Assembly (NCBI RefSeq): GCF_014805625.2
Contig: NW_023998414.1
Coordinates: 38,956,575 to 39,020,574 of the forward strand
Length of the DNA: 64,000 bases
Source of the DNA: Glossina fuscipes
Taxonomy: Eukaryota; Arthropoda; Insecta; Diptera; Glossinidae
Direction: 5' to 3'
Shown piece after piece: positions 50,819 to 63,266 of the stretch (the first letter of the stretch is position 1; each line of letters starts with the position of its first letter). Made by a program: the position numbers and the translations under genes. Below the pieces are notes generated by a model. That model was not told where the DNA came from and ran no database searches. It was given only the letters and a program-made list of their open reading frames with translations.

Positions 50819-50947
50819 CATATTTATGTGAATACATACATACATTCAATACGGTATTCATAATTGAAATTCATAAGCGCACTCATAGCAAAGAGAGAAA
50901 ATGTATGCATTGGATTTGAATGAATATTCAATGTGTGCACACACTTA

Positions 50948-50994
50948 CCCTCTCTCTCTCTCTCTCTCGCACTCTCTCTTGCCCTCTCTCTCTT
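50948..50994. repeat. (CT)n microsatellite
   Basis: CT dinucleotides in three blocks separated by CGCA and TGCC. Confidence 0.85.
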
Positions 50995-51170
50995 TTATAC
51001 AAACACACTCATACACATAAATATAACGAAGCATATTCCTTGTACATAACATAATATCTGCACATTTGTACATATATATTCACGGCTTCTCAAATACTAG
51101 CAACGTTATGCATATAGCACTCATTTCAAAGACAATAGACTATAAATCTTTTATAGCGATTCACATGGTA

Positions 51171-51194
51171 CATGCATGCATGCATGCATGCATG
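51171..51194. repeat. (CATG)n microsatellite
   Basis: Six CATG units. Each CATG is self-complementary, so the array can fold on itself. Confidence 0.85.
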
Positions 51195-51278
51195 CTTGCA
51201 TACCTGATATAGTGCATAATAAATGTACGACACACGAATACACATTTAAACATACATAAAAACAAGCATGCATATATC

Positions 51279-51284
51279 CATACA

Positions 51285-51313
<29 letters not shown>
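51279..51313. repeat. (ACAT)n microsatellite
   Basis: Eight to nine tandem CATA units followed by CACACATAG. Confidence 0.9.
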
Positions 51314-51316
<3 letters not shown>

Positions 51317-52208
51317 CACACATAGAAAAGATTGCGTGCAGGTGAGTGTTTAAATGATCTATTGAGATGAACTAAAGTTAATTCCAGGATCAAAGGACCT
51401 ATAGACAACGTGGCTGTGATTAGGAAAGCAAATTGAGTTGGTATATATACTGCGTTCATATCATATCTTACATATATGTATAGTTATATATTTATACGTA
51501 CGTAGTGTTATGTAAGTGTGTTAAATGTTTTCAAATACGTCTACGGCACATATTGACATGTATTTTGAACATTGTATGAATGCATTTTGAATATAAATTG
51601 CTGTATATATGCACGTGACAAACACTAACAACAGTATTTAAGCTGAATATACTCAGAGTAAATGATAATAATTCATTGAAATAATTAAATATTGTTCAAA
51701 TAAAGGCGACAATTTCGATTGATTATGATTGAAAATGATCCAATTGCTGCCGTTAATACACAGCAATAATAAATCAATAAACAATAGCAACAACAATAAA
51801 TAGCGATAATATGAAAAATAACAAAACAAAAAAATGTTATCGAATTTATGCATGAAAAATCCAATAATAACAATGATAAGGTCTTTCGAATTTAATAAGA
51901 ATATCTCAACATTATTTGCAGTGTAACGAAAATTTGTTGTTGTAATTACTCAATATAAGCAACAATTGTTTAATTGAAATGTATTCATATGGTAAATGCG
52001 TATGGAATTATTTTGATCATTGTTGTTCATATTTCACATCACCCGAAAAATGGGGGAAGAGACAATCGGAGACTGACATCGTATCTGTACATACCACATA
52101 AAACCACATATATAAAGAAAAGAAAAAAAAGAAAAGAGAAAAAAAAAAAAACCTTAAAAAATAAATCAAAATTAATAGCAGTATTCAATTTCTATATATG
52201 TATTCGTG

Positions 52209-52211
<3 letters not shown>

Positions 52212-52247
<36 letters not shown>
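52212..52247. repeat. (GT)n microsatellite
   Basis: About 17 uninterrupted GT units. Confidence 0.9.
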
Positions 52248-52249
<2 letters not shown>

Positions 52250-52763
52250 AAAAACTATACTCTATTGCTTTGTAATCAGTTAGAGAAAGCCTGGAGTGAA
52301 TATTTAGTAGTAGTTGCAGTTTAAGCGGCTTATGTGCCACTTGTCCAGTTCAATGGCTGGGTAGGCTTGGCAACTGCCATTTACAATTCAGAGTTTGTGC
52401 ATAAACACTTTTATTGTACATAATGCATATAGGCCCGTATATCTACTTAAAAGAGAAAGTCTGCATACGTTACGCAAACCTTGAAAAGGTTTCACATTTT
52501 TAAACGTTCACATATGAATCTATTTAGTAAACATTTGTATTAGTAGAGATATTATGTTATGTTAGCATTTATGTGCTCCATTGAGTAATTATGTTTAAAA
52601 TCTTTTATTTATAATAACACATATGGTGTACATTCAATTCAATACAAGCACATAAATAGAATCATCCATAAGCTTGTGAGTGCATTCTTCGCCTAAAAGT
52701 ATATAAATATTTATTATTGCATTGTTAAGCATATATTTACGGGAAGCGAGACTCTTTTTTTTA

Positions 52764-52764
<1 letters not shown>

Positions 52765-52796
<32 letters not shown>

Positions 52797-52811
52797 TAGA
52801 GAGAGAGAGAG
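52765..52811. repeat. (GA)n microsatellite
   Basis: GA dinucleotides with GATA interruptions. Confidence 0.9.
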
Positions 52812-53368
52812 TGTTTTGCATTTATTTATTTGTTACAATAATATAATTATGGATAATTCTTTACTGCGATGGCGACTGCCCTATGCATTATTGCAATTAT
52901 TCAAAATTTATGACAAAAGGCGAATTCCTTAAACTCTATTTTAAATCTAATGAACATATCCGAGGGATTGGAGGGCATACAAAATTAGATTTACTTTTCT
53001 TTTTTTTATAAATTTATTGCTTCTGCGATCGCAGATTTTATTGAAGGGTCATTGAATAGAACAAAATTTGTTCATGTTAAACATAATCGCCTTTAACTTA
53101 AATGTTAGCCATTATTGTTGCCTCGGTGTTGTTGGCAGTTGAAAATTTCTGTAAATATTTCACTTGACTTGACTGTCATATTACTTGTAAAGATTAGTAA
53201 GTTTTAAGTTTTAAATTACATCCGTTCGAATTGAATAAGTGCGTGCAAATTTGTGCAAAGAAAAAGGACAAAAAAAAAAATGAAAAAAAATAAAAGAAGA
53301 AAACAACTCTCAGTATCCATATATTTCTTTGTAATAAGGTATTGCTACTATTTTGTGAATTAGTTTCG

Positions 53369-53397
<29 letters not shown>
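53369..53397. repeat. Poly-T run of about 29
   Basis: Uninterrupted homopolymer. A shorter A-rich stretch lies about 100 bp upstream (53270-53297). Confidence 0.9.
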
Positions 53398-53399
<2 letters not shown>

Positions 53400-56241
53400 T
53401 ATGGCATTCTAAAGGCACAGCCTTCAAATTCCCAGACAGCCAGTCAATATAACACAATTTACTATGCATCAGTCAGTGGCACAAAAAGCAGCCAAGACCG
53501 TCAATGAAGAAGAAAGTGCTAGTGAGAAATTTTGCAGGCCACTTAAAGCGAACATATAAAGCCCCTAAGATTTTCATTTATCCGCTTGACTGCAAGAAAT
53601 ATTACGCTATATGCTATGCTTTCTCTTCTAAATTTACACTGTACATATACATACGAATAAGAATACGAATTGTTTGAAAAATTTCTGAAAATAAATAGAT
53701 GATCGAGGAAAACAAATTTCAGCATCTTTTTTGATATATCGGATATAAGACTAAAGATAACCTTTATTAGCTACAAATCACTGGACTACTCTGACATGCC
53801 GCTGTCTTTTCATAGACTTGTTTTAGCTAAACAAGTGTTAGGTTTTTGGTGTTAAGCAGCAACAAAAAACTTATTGATGTCCTTACATGTGGGGATATGA
53901 GCGTTGCTGAAATTGCTGGAATTCAAATAGAAATTCGGAAAAAAAAACGCCAAAGTTAAAAATATAAATAAAAGAGAAAGAAAAGTTTGCAATTTGTTTT
54001 TTTGTTTTGTTTTTTTTTTTTTTTATTTTTTCGTTTGTACTTTTACCGGAAAACAAGCTACGAGATATCACAAAATCGCAGTAGGAGTGTTACTTGCATT
54101 CGTGTCACTCTCTTTGGTTTAGGCGCCAGAATGCATAGTACTTTCCAACACATTTGTATACTTAACTAAAGTGCCTTCAAAAAATATTTATGCATTCAAG
54201 ACATTGTTGTTTTTATGGTTTGCTTAGACCTTCCAGCTAAGTCGGATCTCAATCGTCTATATACCATAGTGTAGTGCAATACATAATCGCTTGCCGGCTT
54301 TGAATGTCGATATATGGCGCATTTGCTTTGGGACTGTTTTTAACGTAAGCCAAAATCGAATCGAGGTTGTTTTCTTTTTCAAAATTTCCTTTTTGTTTAT
54401 TTACCATTTTTATCTCCTTTATTCCTTATGTCCCCCCATTCCGAATCCTCCTTCCCGCCCGTTTCTTTGCTATAAAATATAGCAAAACATTCATGTATGT
54501 GTATCGAAGTACGTTGCGCTGCTTGTATTGTACTTTCAAAAGGTTTTTGTCATGATATGCGACACACTGTTGACTTTTTCAAACTTTACATCCCCTCCTC
54601 GCCACCTACCATCAACGTCAAGACTGTGTAGTAAACCAAATATGCAACCAATGTTATTTAACACTCTGTTGCCGTTTATTCATACACATTCGCATATATC
54701 GACTCACTTATTTACTTATTAAGTCGAAGGAAAAGTCTTCAAAGTGTTAAAAGTGTATTCGCGTATCCCTGCATAATCGCAATCTAGTGTTTTTGTTAAA
54801 TCGCACGGTTTGCGACATCGGGTTTCATTCTATTGGTTTTTCTCAATCATGTCGCGCTCGTTTAGATCGAATAGCCAGCCATCTATAGAGACAAGTTCTA
54901 TGACCCATCCTTCTAAATCCTTGCCTTTATAGGACCAATTTAGGGATGTAAAAATTTTACAAATGTTGCGGAATGCAAACGAAATGAAACATTGCAACAA
55001 TGCATTGTTTGTTCCTCATTTAATATAATTGATGTTAAATTTCTAAAAAGCAATCAATTCTTGATTGGGTTTTTTTTTTTTTTTTGAATAGTAGGCACTT
55101 ATTAAAATTATCTATTATATTCGGTAACGACATATATGGATAGGTTTTGAAAAATGAATTAACATTTTCCGATAATAAAGTGCGTCACAACTTCCTCGAT
55201 GGCCTAATAGAGCTTTATGTACATATACTTTTAAACTCTGACTTTACTGGGAGGTGTTTACCGAGTCAATAGCCGGTATTCTCAGTGCAAATTAGTAAAT
55301 TTTCCATTCATGGCAACGACCATCGATATCAGCAGTAGTTACACAGCGTTCAGCATCGTTCATCATTGTCGATTATTCCCATGAATGTCTGCATGTGACG
55401 GCTTTCCAATCGCACATATACATACATATGAGCGCATGCATGTACATTGGTTCAACAGCATGTGATGGTTTATATGAATTTTCTGCCCGAATTTAAATAT
55501 ATATATATACATCTATATTTGTAAGTGTGTATTAAATTTTTTGATTTCGTACGTTTTTTTTTTTTTACTTTTTTAAAAAGTAGTCCGGTGTTGACGTCAA
55601 AATCAGTAAATCGATAAACAGTGAAAAATTTCTTCAATATTTTTACAAGTAAAAAGGAGTCGTACCTAGAGCGAAATGAGTTTTTCGCTTAAATCCTAAT
55701 AATGGCCGTAATTGCATATATAGTTAGTTTTACCATTTAGACATTTTGTAAGATGAAATATTTTTGTAGTAATCAGTTGACATCTACGCCGAGTAATGTG
55801 CATAATTATACCAGCACTTTACAGATATACAAAATTAGATTTTTAGCGTCAAGGGTTATTGCACAACTTGCCATAAATTGCCGCTACCTTTGGTTGCACT
55901 AAGCAGAGATACTATTCAAATGTTAGTCTTTATGACAGACATAATAGAGATAGGTAAAGAATTAGACAGAAATCTCATACGCTGTAGATTAGGATTTATT
56001 GGCTCTTATCGAAATCTTTCAATTTTTTGTTTTTTGTTTTTAAGCGAACGTATAAACTGTCTAAGCATGTCAAAGACGGCTGTTGTTTCTTTAAAATCAC
56101 AGCTAAAAATCTTTTATGTTGACTTAGTCAGAAAATATTTCCATATTATTGGAATTTTTCATATTCACTTAATATGTTCAGTTACAATGTTACACTGATT
56201 GTTGTGAGGAAATATTAAAAATTGCAACATTTTCAATATAA

Positions 56242-56310
56242 AGAGTTAGAGTAAGAGTAAGAGTAAGAGTGAGAGTGAGAGTGAAAGACATACTAAAGAG
56301 AGAGTAAAAA
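56242..56310. repeat. (GAGTAA/GAGTGA)n hexamer array
   Basis: About eight hexamers of GAGT(A/G)A in tandem, trailing into further purine-rich sequence to about 56315. The minus-strand frame 56246-56524 reads SLSLSLLLLLLL from it. Confidence 0.85.
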
Positions 56311-56989
56311 GTGATAGTAAAAATGGTCCCGTCCGTGAGACAAAACATGGCAAACAGTAGCAACTGGTGTAGGCACGAACACGTGGATGGAAATTCGACA
56401 GGCAGACAGGCGGGCTAGCAGGCTCAAGACGAGGCAGAAAATGATGATGAATCAGTTCGTGGATTAAACTAAAATCCTTCGAAATGTCCTGGTGTGAGGT
56501 ATAAAAGCTTGAAAAATCACACATTCTCTCTAATAGGTAGTCTTTGATAAAGCTTGTAACAGGATTCCGATAAATAGTTCTTGAATATTACAAGTCTTAG
56601 GCTTTTTTTCTACGATGGACTTTTGCAGGGGCGCACTTGTACATTCTGCCTATTTTGAACGAGCATTTGTTTGCAATACATATATACATATGTACGGATA
56701 TTACGACAAATCGAGAGACAAATCGAGTATATCCAGCATGTGTCTCGCTAGTAACTATAATGATTAATATGATAATAAATTTCACATCATCTTAACTTAT
56801 TCCCTGGCAGTAGATAAGAACTTTAGTATTTTTTCTTCAATCTTAAATATTTTCTACTTAAATAGGATGAATTTGCATTTTCTTCTTCTTAAGCCTGGAT
56901 CTTCTGCTTAAAGCCTAATGTTTGCATCAAGATTATGAGTGAATTCCTGATGCGGTTGCAGCAAAAAAAAAAAATAAATAAATAAAAAA

Positions 56990-57480
56990 GTACATGAGCG
57001 ATTTGTAGACAAGCAAAACGATAAAGATAAAGATAAGTAGGCGAATGAAGGAAAAGGAAAGATCAAAGGGAGGAAGAGCGATAGAGAAAGAAAAGGTATT
57101 GCGAACGAGGAAATGAGATAAAAAAATGGAAATCTGGAGGCTAAACACACCTAAGCAAAAACGAAAGGTTGCGAGATGAGGTTCAAGAACGTATCGGGAG
57201 CATCGAAAGTAAGGAAATAGGGTAACATTGTAGATAAAGAAGAGGTATAAAACAGAAGGAAGAAATAGGAAGAAAAACAAAATTAAATGGAAAGGAAGGG
57301 AAGAGAGGGAAGAGAAAGAAGACAGAGAACTTTTTTCGGGAAATCAATTGTTTTATTAGCTTACTTTGTTGGGAAATGAATCAAGGAAGCTATCGATAGA
57401 ATTGAAAACGTTGCAGATAAAGAACAAGTACAAAATAGAAGAAATTGGACAGGAAAACGAGGGAAGAGAAAGAAGGCAGG
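56990..57480. repeat. Purine-rich strand-asymmetric tract
   Basis: The plus strand is strikingly G+A-rich for nearly 500 bp, with long runs such as GGAAAAGGAAAG and GGGAAGAGAGGGAAGAGAAA, and few C or T. Minus-strand frames 56908-57150 and 57390-57713 and 56933-57280 are correspondingly S/L/F/P-rich and are not taken as genes. Long homopurine stretches can form triplex (H-DNA). Confidence 0.7.
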
Positions 57481-57564
57481 AATATAGAGATTTGGACAGA
57501 TATGCTATATGCAAGGGGAATACCACTGCACATTTTTCGGGAAATCAATTGTTTTATTAGCTTA
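57163..57564. repeat. Decayed ~200-bp tandem duplication
   Basis: A 31-bp segment starting TTTTTCGGGAAATCAATTG is exact at 57332-57363 and 57533-57564, 201 bp apart. Further similarity lies upstream in each copy: AGATAAAGAA-AGGTATAAAACAGAAG near 57232 versus AGATAAAGAACAAGTACAAA near 57415, and GGGAAGAGAAAGAAG in both. The offset differs (about 183 versus 201 bp), so indels have accumulated. The left boundary is approximate. Confidence 0.75.
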
Positions 57565-59254
57565 ATACAAGATTCTTTGAAACTTTTAGAGTATGGGAAA
57601 ACGAGTTCATTATCTGAAAGAAATTTTTTGAAAATTTTCATCTTCTTACCAAGCTTACCGAGATAGTTATTTGTATTGAAGTACAGGCTAATGCCTTGCA
57701 TATTGATTGCCATGATTCCCTTGTCTGCTAGTTAGTCTAATTTCATGCGACAGTCATCGCTCGCGATATGAGTTCGAAAGTAATTCGACAGGAGTCTACG
57801 CCCCTCTGATAAGAAACTAAAAAAGTGTATGTTAACGATTTTGATGAGATGGTAATTATGAGTCCGGCTGTGGAACTGTAAATTTCTTTGCAATCTTTCT
57901 TCGTCATTTCTTGGACATGGAAACGCAATTTTATGTTCCTGGGAATGCACATTTGTCCATATTCATAAAAAACTAACTATAAAAAGAAAAACTGCCTAAC
58001 AATTTCAAAACTCTAAAAACATTGTTCTCTAAACAAAGCTGTCCGAAATGTCCCCTAAGAGAACTCTAATAATATTCGTTGCTTTTATTTGACTTTTCTT
58101 ACAATATATCATAAGTGAAAGAGTTGAGGTTTTTTGCTAAATAAATGAATTTAAAAATTGTTTATTAAAAGAACGATTGCTTCTTCTGTTGAACGGAAGT
58201 GGAATCTTTTGCGGCCATTTCTCGCCAATCATCTCACGTATTTCCTTAGCTAAAGACCGTTAACTTAAATGATTTTTGTTTTTCAAGAGTTGAATTTGTA
58301 ACAAGTATAATGCGAACCGCAGATGCCTTTAAGTGATTCGAATATATTCAATTAACTAACTGCATTTTTTTTTTTTTAGGTTTCTACACTAGTGCTTCCT
58401 CTTCATTAATTTCATATATATTTAAGTTTTAGAGCAAAACTAAATATGAAATATTGTTATTCTTCTCTACAAATTTGTTCAATTCTGCCGTTGCCGTTGA
58501 TTCATAATTAGACTAACTCAATCGTGGATATTGGAAATAAAAGATCGAGACACAATACCAAGCACAAAGATTATTTCTTTCTAATCTTACTAATAGGAAA
58601 TGTTTTAAGCGCAATGGGGGCAGATATTTCTATTAGCAAATGAATAATTGTTTGGTTAGGTTGTACAAATGTAAAGTTGAATGAGCAAAGCCAAATGAAT
58701 GAATAAAATCAAGCAATGTCAAGAATGGTGACAAAAACTTTTCATAATCATTTCATGTCTGCTTATATGGTTGTTGCTCGAGTCTTAATTAAACGACAAC
58801 TGCTGCTGCTGCAAAAGAAAAGAAAACAATAACATATTAACGTACGCATATACGAACTCAGTGAAATGGCTCTTGCAAATCGACTAATGTAATATTAGTG
58901 TGTGCATCGGGTTTGTATACAAGTAAATAAATTTCATATTCATTTGAATTTACTGTAGTGCATGGTAGTTCATGTGGAGGGTAAAAGATGACGATGATTT
59001 TCCGAATGGCAAATTAATCCACAAGCATTTCTTTTGTATTTCAAATTACAAAATGAATAATATATCGAAATACCATAGACGTTGCTAACGGGAATCATCG
59101 TCGTTTCGACATGTGTACGTCTGTCTATCTATTTATGTAACTCTCTATGTAACTCGTTATGTTATGCCTTAGTAGTAATTTTCTACTTGTGTGTGTGTGC
59201 GGTGGGCACAATTCCATGAAACGATGATATGTTGTTACTATTATTTCACACAGT

Positions 59255-59284
59255 TCTTCTTCTTCTTCTTCTTCTTCTTCTTCT
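59255..59284. repeat. (TTC)n trinucleotide array
   Basis: Ten TTC units without interruption. Confidence 0.9.
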
Positions 59285-59407
59285 ATAAAAACATATGTCT
59301 GTATTTGTGTTTTGTAAGTAAAATTAATTGCCTACATATACAAATACGCTTATTCATGAATGTAAGTAACTAAGTACGTAAATACTCTATATATATATAT
59401 GTAAGTA

Positions 59408-59410
<3 letters not shown>

Positions 59411-59447
<37 letters not shown>

Positions 59448-59460
59448 TATATATATATAT
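59411..59460. repeat. Poly-A run of 31 followed by (TA)n
   Basis: A homopolymer at 59411-59441 leads via ATTAA into a short TA array. It could be a retroposon tail, but no element body was recognised upstream. Confidence 0.9.
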
Positions 59461-60299
59461 AGATATACATACATTTCATTTTACATTTATTGTTAGGTAA
59501 TGTATGTGATATATGCCATATTGTGGTAACTGTGCACAATGCATGCACATCGTGCATACATTCTATGCATTAGTCTAAAGACATTTGTAAGGCAAATGTT
59601 TGCATGAAAACATCTACATATGCATCTTATGTTGTTATGTGGTTTACCTAGTACATATCATTAAGACGATTATTTTTATAGTTGCTTTTATTTTATATAT
59701 ATATTTTGTATGTCGCACAGTGCCCCGTAATATTGGGGGCAACACAACAATTTTTAATGAAAAGCAAATTTCATGCAAATAAATTTGAGAATGATTTACA
59801 TCAGAATTTTGCCGAATTATTACAAAATTCTCTCGAATTATTTTATAGTCAGTCCACTTATTGCATAACCTTATACATATAATATCTAGATCAGATCAAG
59901 TGAATTCTTAGGATATCGAGTTCTTAGGATATTAAGACAAAAAATTTAATATGTATTTGCTGATTTACTTCAACTTTTCATTAATGATTATTATTATGTT
60001 GACAAGTCACACGCAAAGGGTAGTAGTCATTGGATTTTCGCCTGAGCCACGCAGATTATTATGGCCGGTTATTATTATGGCTTTTTTGGCACTAATCGTC
60101 AATGCAAATTCTTATTTGTTTGATTTTTAGCTTTAAATTATTTTACTTGCATTTATGTGTGTGATAAGTGTTTACAGTTATAATTCATGCAACATACATG
60201 CAGTATATGTATTAATGTGATTAGAAGTGCGTATGAGGGTATGCTGATGCTTTTCTCATTTCGCTTTTCTAAATTTTTTTTTTTTTTTCGATTCTAATA

Positions 60300-60326
<27 letters not shown>
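60300..60326. repeat. (GA)n microsatellite
   Basis: About 13 GA units followed by GGGAGGAAGAGAG. Confidence 0.9.
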
Positions 60327-60330
<4 letters not shown>

Positions 60331-60355
60331 AAGAGAGCTTTGGTTAACACGAATT

Positions 60356-60391
60356 GCCAACCTATATATATATATATATATATAGGTTGGC
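60356..60391. repeat. 36-bp perfect palindrome around (TA)11
   Basis: GCCAACC and GGTTGGC are perfect inverted arms enclosing eleven TA units, so the whole 36 bp equals its own reverse complement. The GC-containing arms are unusual: a (TA)n array alone would not produce matching flanks. TTGGCGG recurs nearby at about 60468. Confidence 0.9.
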
Positions 60392-62984
60392 TGTGGACTT
60401 TGAGAACATTATTTTATAAAAGTTTGCATGTTGTCTTTAGTCGCTTAACACATTAAACTTACTTTGGTTGGCGGTTGTTTTGAACTGAAGTTACTGAGTT
60501 ATCGACAAAATTATTTGCAAGTTCTCAAGAATGCAATGCAATGAATAGAAAGAAAATGCCAGAGGAGGAGGTCATCAATTTCATATGTAAAACGTCTCGA
60601 TTAATGAGTTAATATTGTGGTTGTGATCCGAATGCTTTTAAATACCGATTGGAGTTAATTAAGCGCATTTCTTTTTTTTTTGTTTTTAGCGAAAAGTATT
60701 CATTCTGGAAGCTGAAGCTGTACAAAAGGAGATTTCTCTGTTGAAATTCTTTCTTCAAATATCGGCAAAAGGCTCAAGTCCTGCTAAACGTACGAATCAT
60801 CCTCATATTCATCGCACATTCGTGTACACTTGTATGTGCGGTGAGAGTGGACTATTAGTGTTTAATGGAGCAATGCTCAGGTTATTATTATACGGATAAA
60901 TTTGAAAAGAATTTCAAAATTTTTGAAAATGATGAGTGAGTAGTAGTGTTTGGTGTTTTTCTGACAACAATTAAAAGTTAATGTCCGTCCGGTGATTGCC
61001 TAATGAATATTATTTCGATAAAATTTTAATATGAACGGGTAAAGTCAATTTTCTTCTTACATTATTTTGTAAATAATTTAATAAACAGGTGGCTCTACCT
61101 ACATACTTAAAAAAGATATTTGATTTTTATATAAACAATCAAATAAGAAGAACTGACAACAATATAATTGTAATTACTATCTGTACAAAACGTGTTTTGT
61201 GTACATTTTAAATCTGTTAAATAACCACAAATATTTTTACTCATTGCCCTTAATGAAACCAATAATGAATGAATGAAGCGCAGAAAAAAGGAAACAAATA
61301 AACAAAAACTACACGCAAAATGTAATAAAAGCCAGCTTTACGAAATGGATTTTTAAATATGAACAATATTGAAAAACCAAAACAAGCAATACTTTGGCAA
61401 AAAAGCAAAAAAAAAAACACGATACATATATATATATATAAAGGAAAAAGCAAAGCAAAGCAAAAACAATTCTACCAGATTCATTTATTTCGGAGCGAAT
61501 TCCAGATACCCGTTATCTTAAACAATGCTTCGCTGATGATGATGACGATTCGAATCCATTTTCCCCATTAATGATTACATAACCTAAGACCAGTTTTAAG
61601 CAATGGTCTTTATAAGTCATCCTGTAAGTCATCTTCTCTTCAACCATTGATTTGATTTGAGAAGCTCTTTCGTTCCATTTGCGGACGGTTCACGGCCGCT
61701 CTTCAACTTGAGTTATAGCTTTCTATGTCAATTTATGAAGAATTCGAGCAGCCCTTCAAGGGCTGTACAAGTAAGGCATTTGAGAGTTTTATGACAGTTT
61801 TATGCATCGATGGACTGATGACCGATTTCCCTAAAGAAAAAGAATCGCGGAAGAAAAGTTCTACACAACAACATCATTGAAATGGCCGCTAAAATTCCTT
61901 TGCCGGGCGATCTCAATTCCAAACATATTACATACAACGTGTTCTAGCCTAATTTCATCAATAGGGCGTTCAGTATTCGTTTCTAGCGGGCGACTTTCAT
62001 CTGTAATCGGATTGAAATTGTAAAATAATTTCAAACCATTACCTTCGCGGAGTGTGAGCGGACAGTGTCTCGTGAATAATTTGAAAAGATGATTTTCTTA
62101 AAGTGATGCGCGAAAGATTCAAATTATTTCGATAGGAAAAAGCATATCATCTCCGTGTACAAGAGAACGTCACACTAATGCCACAATACGTTCAATACGA
62201 GGAAATATGAGAAAATCTTTGACTTTTACAATTTGATATGTATTAGTGGACTGTTTCGTGCTACGACGGCACTTATACGATCATATTATACGTGATGAAA
62301 TGAATTTCTGAAAAATATTCTTCGGAATTTTTAAGCTTAAACTAACTATTGATAGTGCTTTCTTAAGCTTAGCACCTAAGAACATCAAATATATCATCGA
62401 TATTGTATCGTTCTATTTTTGCATTGAGGTTGCATTGATAGAGAGATCGACGGCTAGAACGGCAATATATTAATATGATCGGTTGTCGGAATTTGTGCCG
62501 TGAAAGAAATAATGATAATGCCATACAGACTCTTCGTTACTACAACTCGCTGTAAATTGTTGTCATCTCTCTCACTCTTTTTGAAAGAGAAGGTAATAAA
62601 ACTCGTGGCGATTCGTAGAAATTCATTCTTCATTAGATTCTTATATTGCTTTCGTAGTGAAATGTTTTGTGTTTGACCTGAAATTCATTCAAGTTCTATA
62701 CTTAATTTACGGCAAAGTTCATTATGAATCCTATTCAACTAATTGCTTCCATGTATTGTAAATAAATATTTGCGACTATGATGTGTAAATAATTAGGGGA
62801 GATGGGAACGCATTATATGAACGGAAACAAGGAAAACCTATAATTTTTGAAATGTTTTATGTTTAAGGTGTTGCATGGAATAGAGTCAAGTTAATATGTC
62901 CGACGTTAGCGAATAGCGAATAAAATAAAGAAAACAAATAAATAAACCTCGGTGTATATTTTATTGTGTGTTTATGCGGTGGTT

Positions 62985-63008
62985 ACAACAACAACAACAA
63001 CAACAACA
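62985..63008. repeat. (CAA)n trinucleotide array
   Basis: Eight tandem ACA/CAA units, of the type seen widely in fly genomes as opa-like repeats. Confidence 0.9.
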
Positions 63009-63226
63009 GAAAGAACAACAGCCAACCAATTGTTAAAATAGTGCTTCAGCAGTATTCATTCACACAAGCATGCAGACAATAACATGCATATTTCTGAGCA
63101 TTCATGTTTGCTTGGTGTGCGAGGTTTGTTTGTTTGTTTCTGTTTTGATTATTTAGTGTGGCCGACGCCTTTTTTGTTCTCCGGCAAATATTTGCTGGTT
63201 TAATGAGAGAACGTTTTGTAAAAAGG

Positions 63227-63227
<1 letters not shown>

Positions 63228-63265
<38 letters not shown>
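63228..63265. repeat. Poly-T run of 38
   Basis: The longest homopolymer in the window. Its exact length is likely unreliable. The KKKKKK block of the minus-strand frame 63200-63403 comes from it. Confidence 0.9.

Positions 63266-63266
<1 letters not shown>

Larger units (their letters stand above)
57565..60299. other. Spacer, no gene supported
   Basis: Contains (TTC)n at 59255-59284 and a 31-A run at 59411-59441 next to (TA)n. A short 40-codon minus-strand open stretch (58259-58137) reads AKEIREMIGEKWPQKIPLPF and looks protein-like, but is too short to call. Other frames (57732-57952 minus, 59191-59373, 59600-59882 plus) have no recognised domain. Confidence 0.5.

Noticed and set aside
51151..51459. 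102-codon minus-strand frame with [13 protein letters not shown]
   Set aside because: Its centre is the translation of the (ACAT)n and (CATG)n arrays.
56933..57280. 115-codon minus-strand hydrophobic frame, S/L/F-rich
   Set aside because: It is the complement of the purine-rich tract. The composition alone removes stops and yields F, L, S and P.
58137..58259. Short minus-strand stretch reading AKEIREMIGEKWPQKIPLPF, with a TTTAG possible acceptor
   Set aside because: Only about 40 codons. Open stretches this long are very common by chance, and no homologue could be named.
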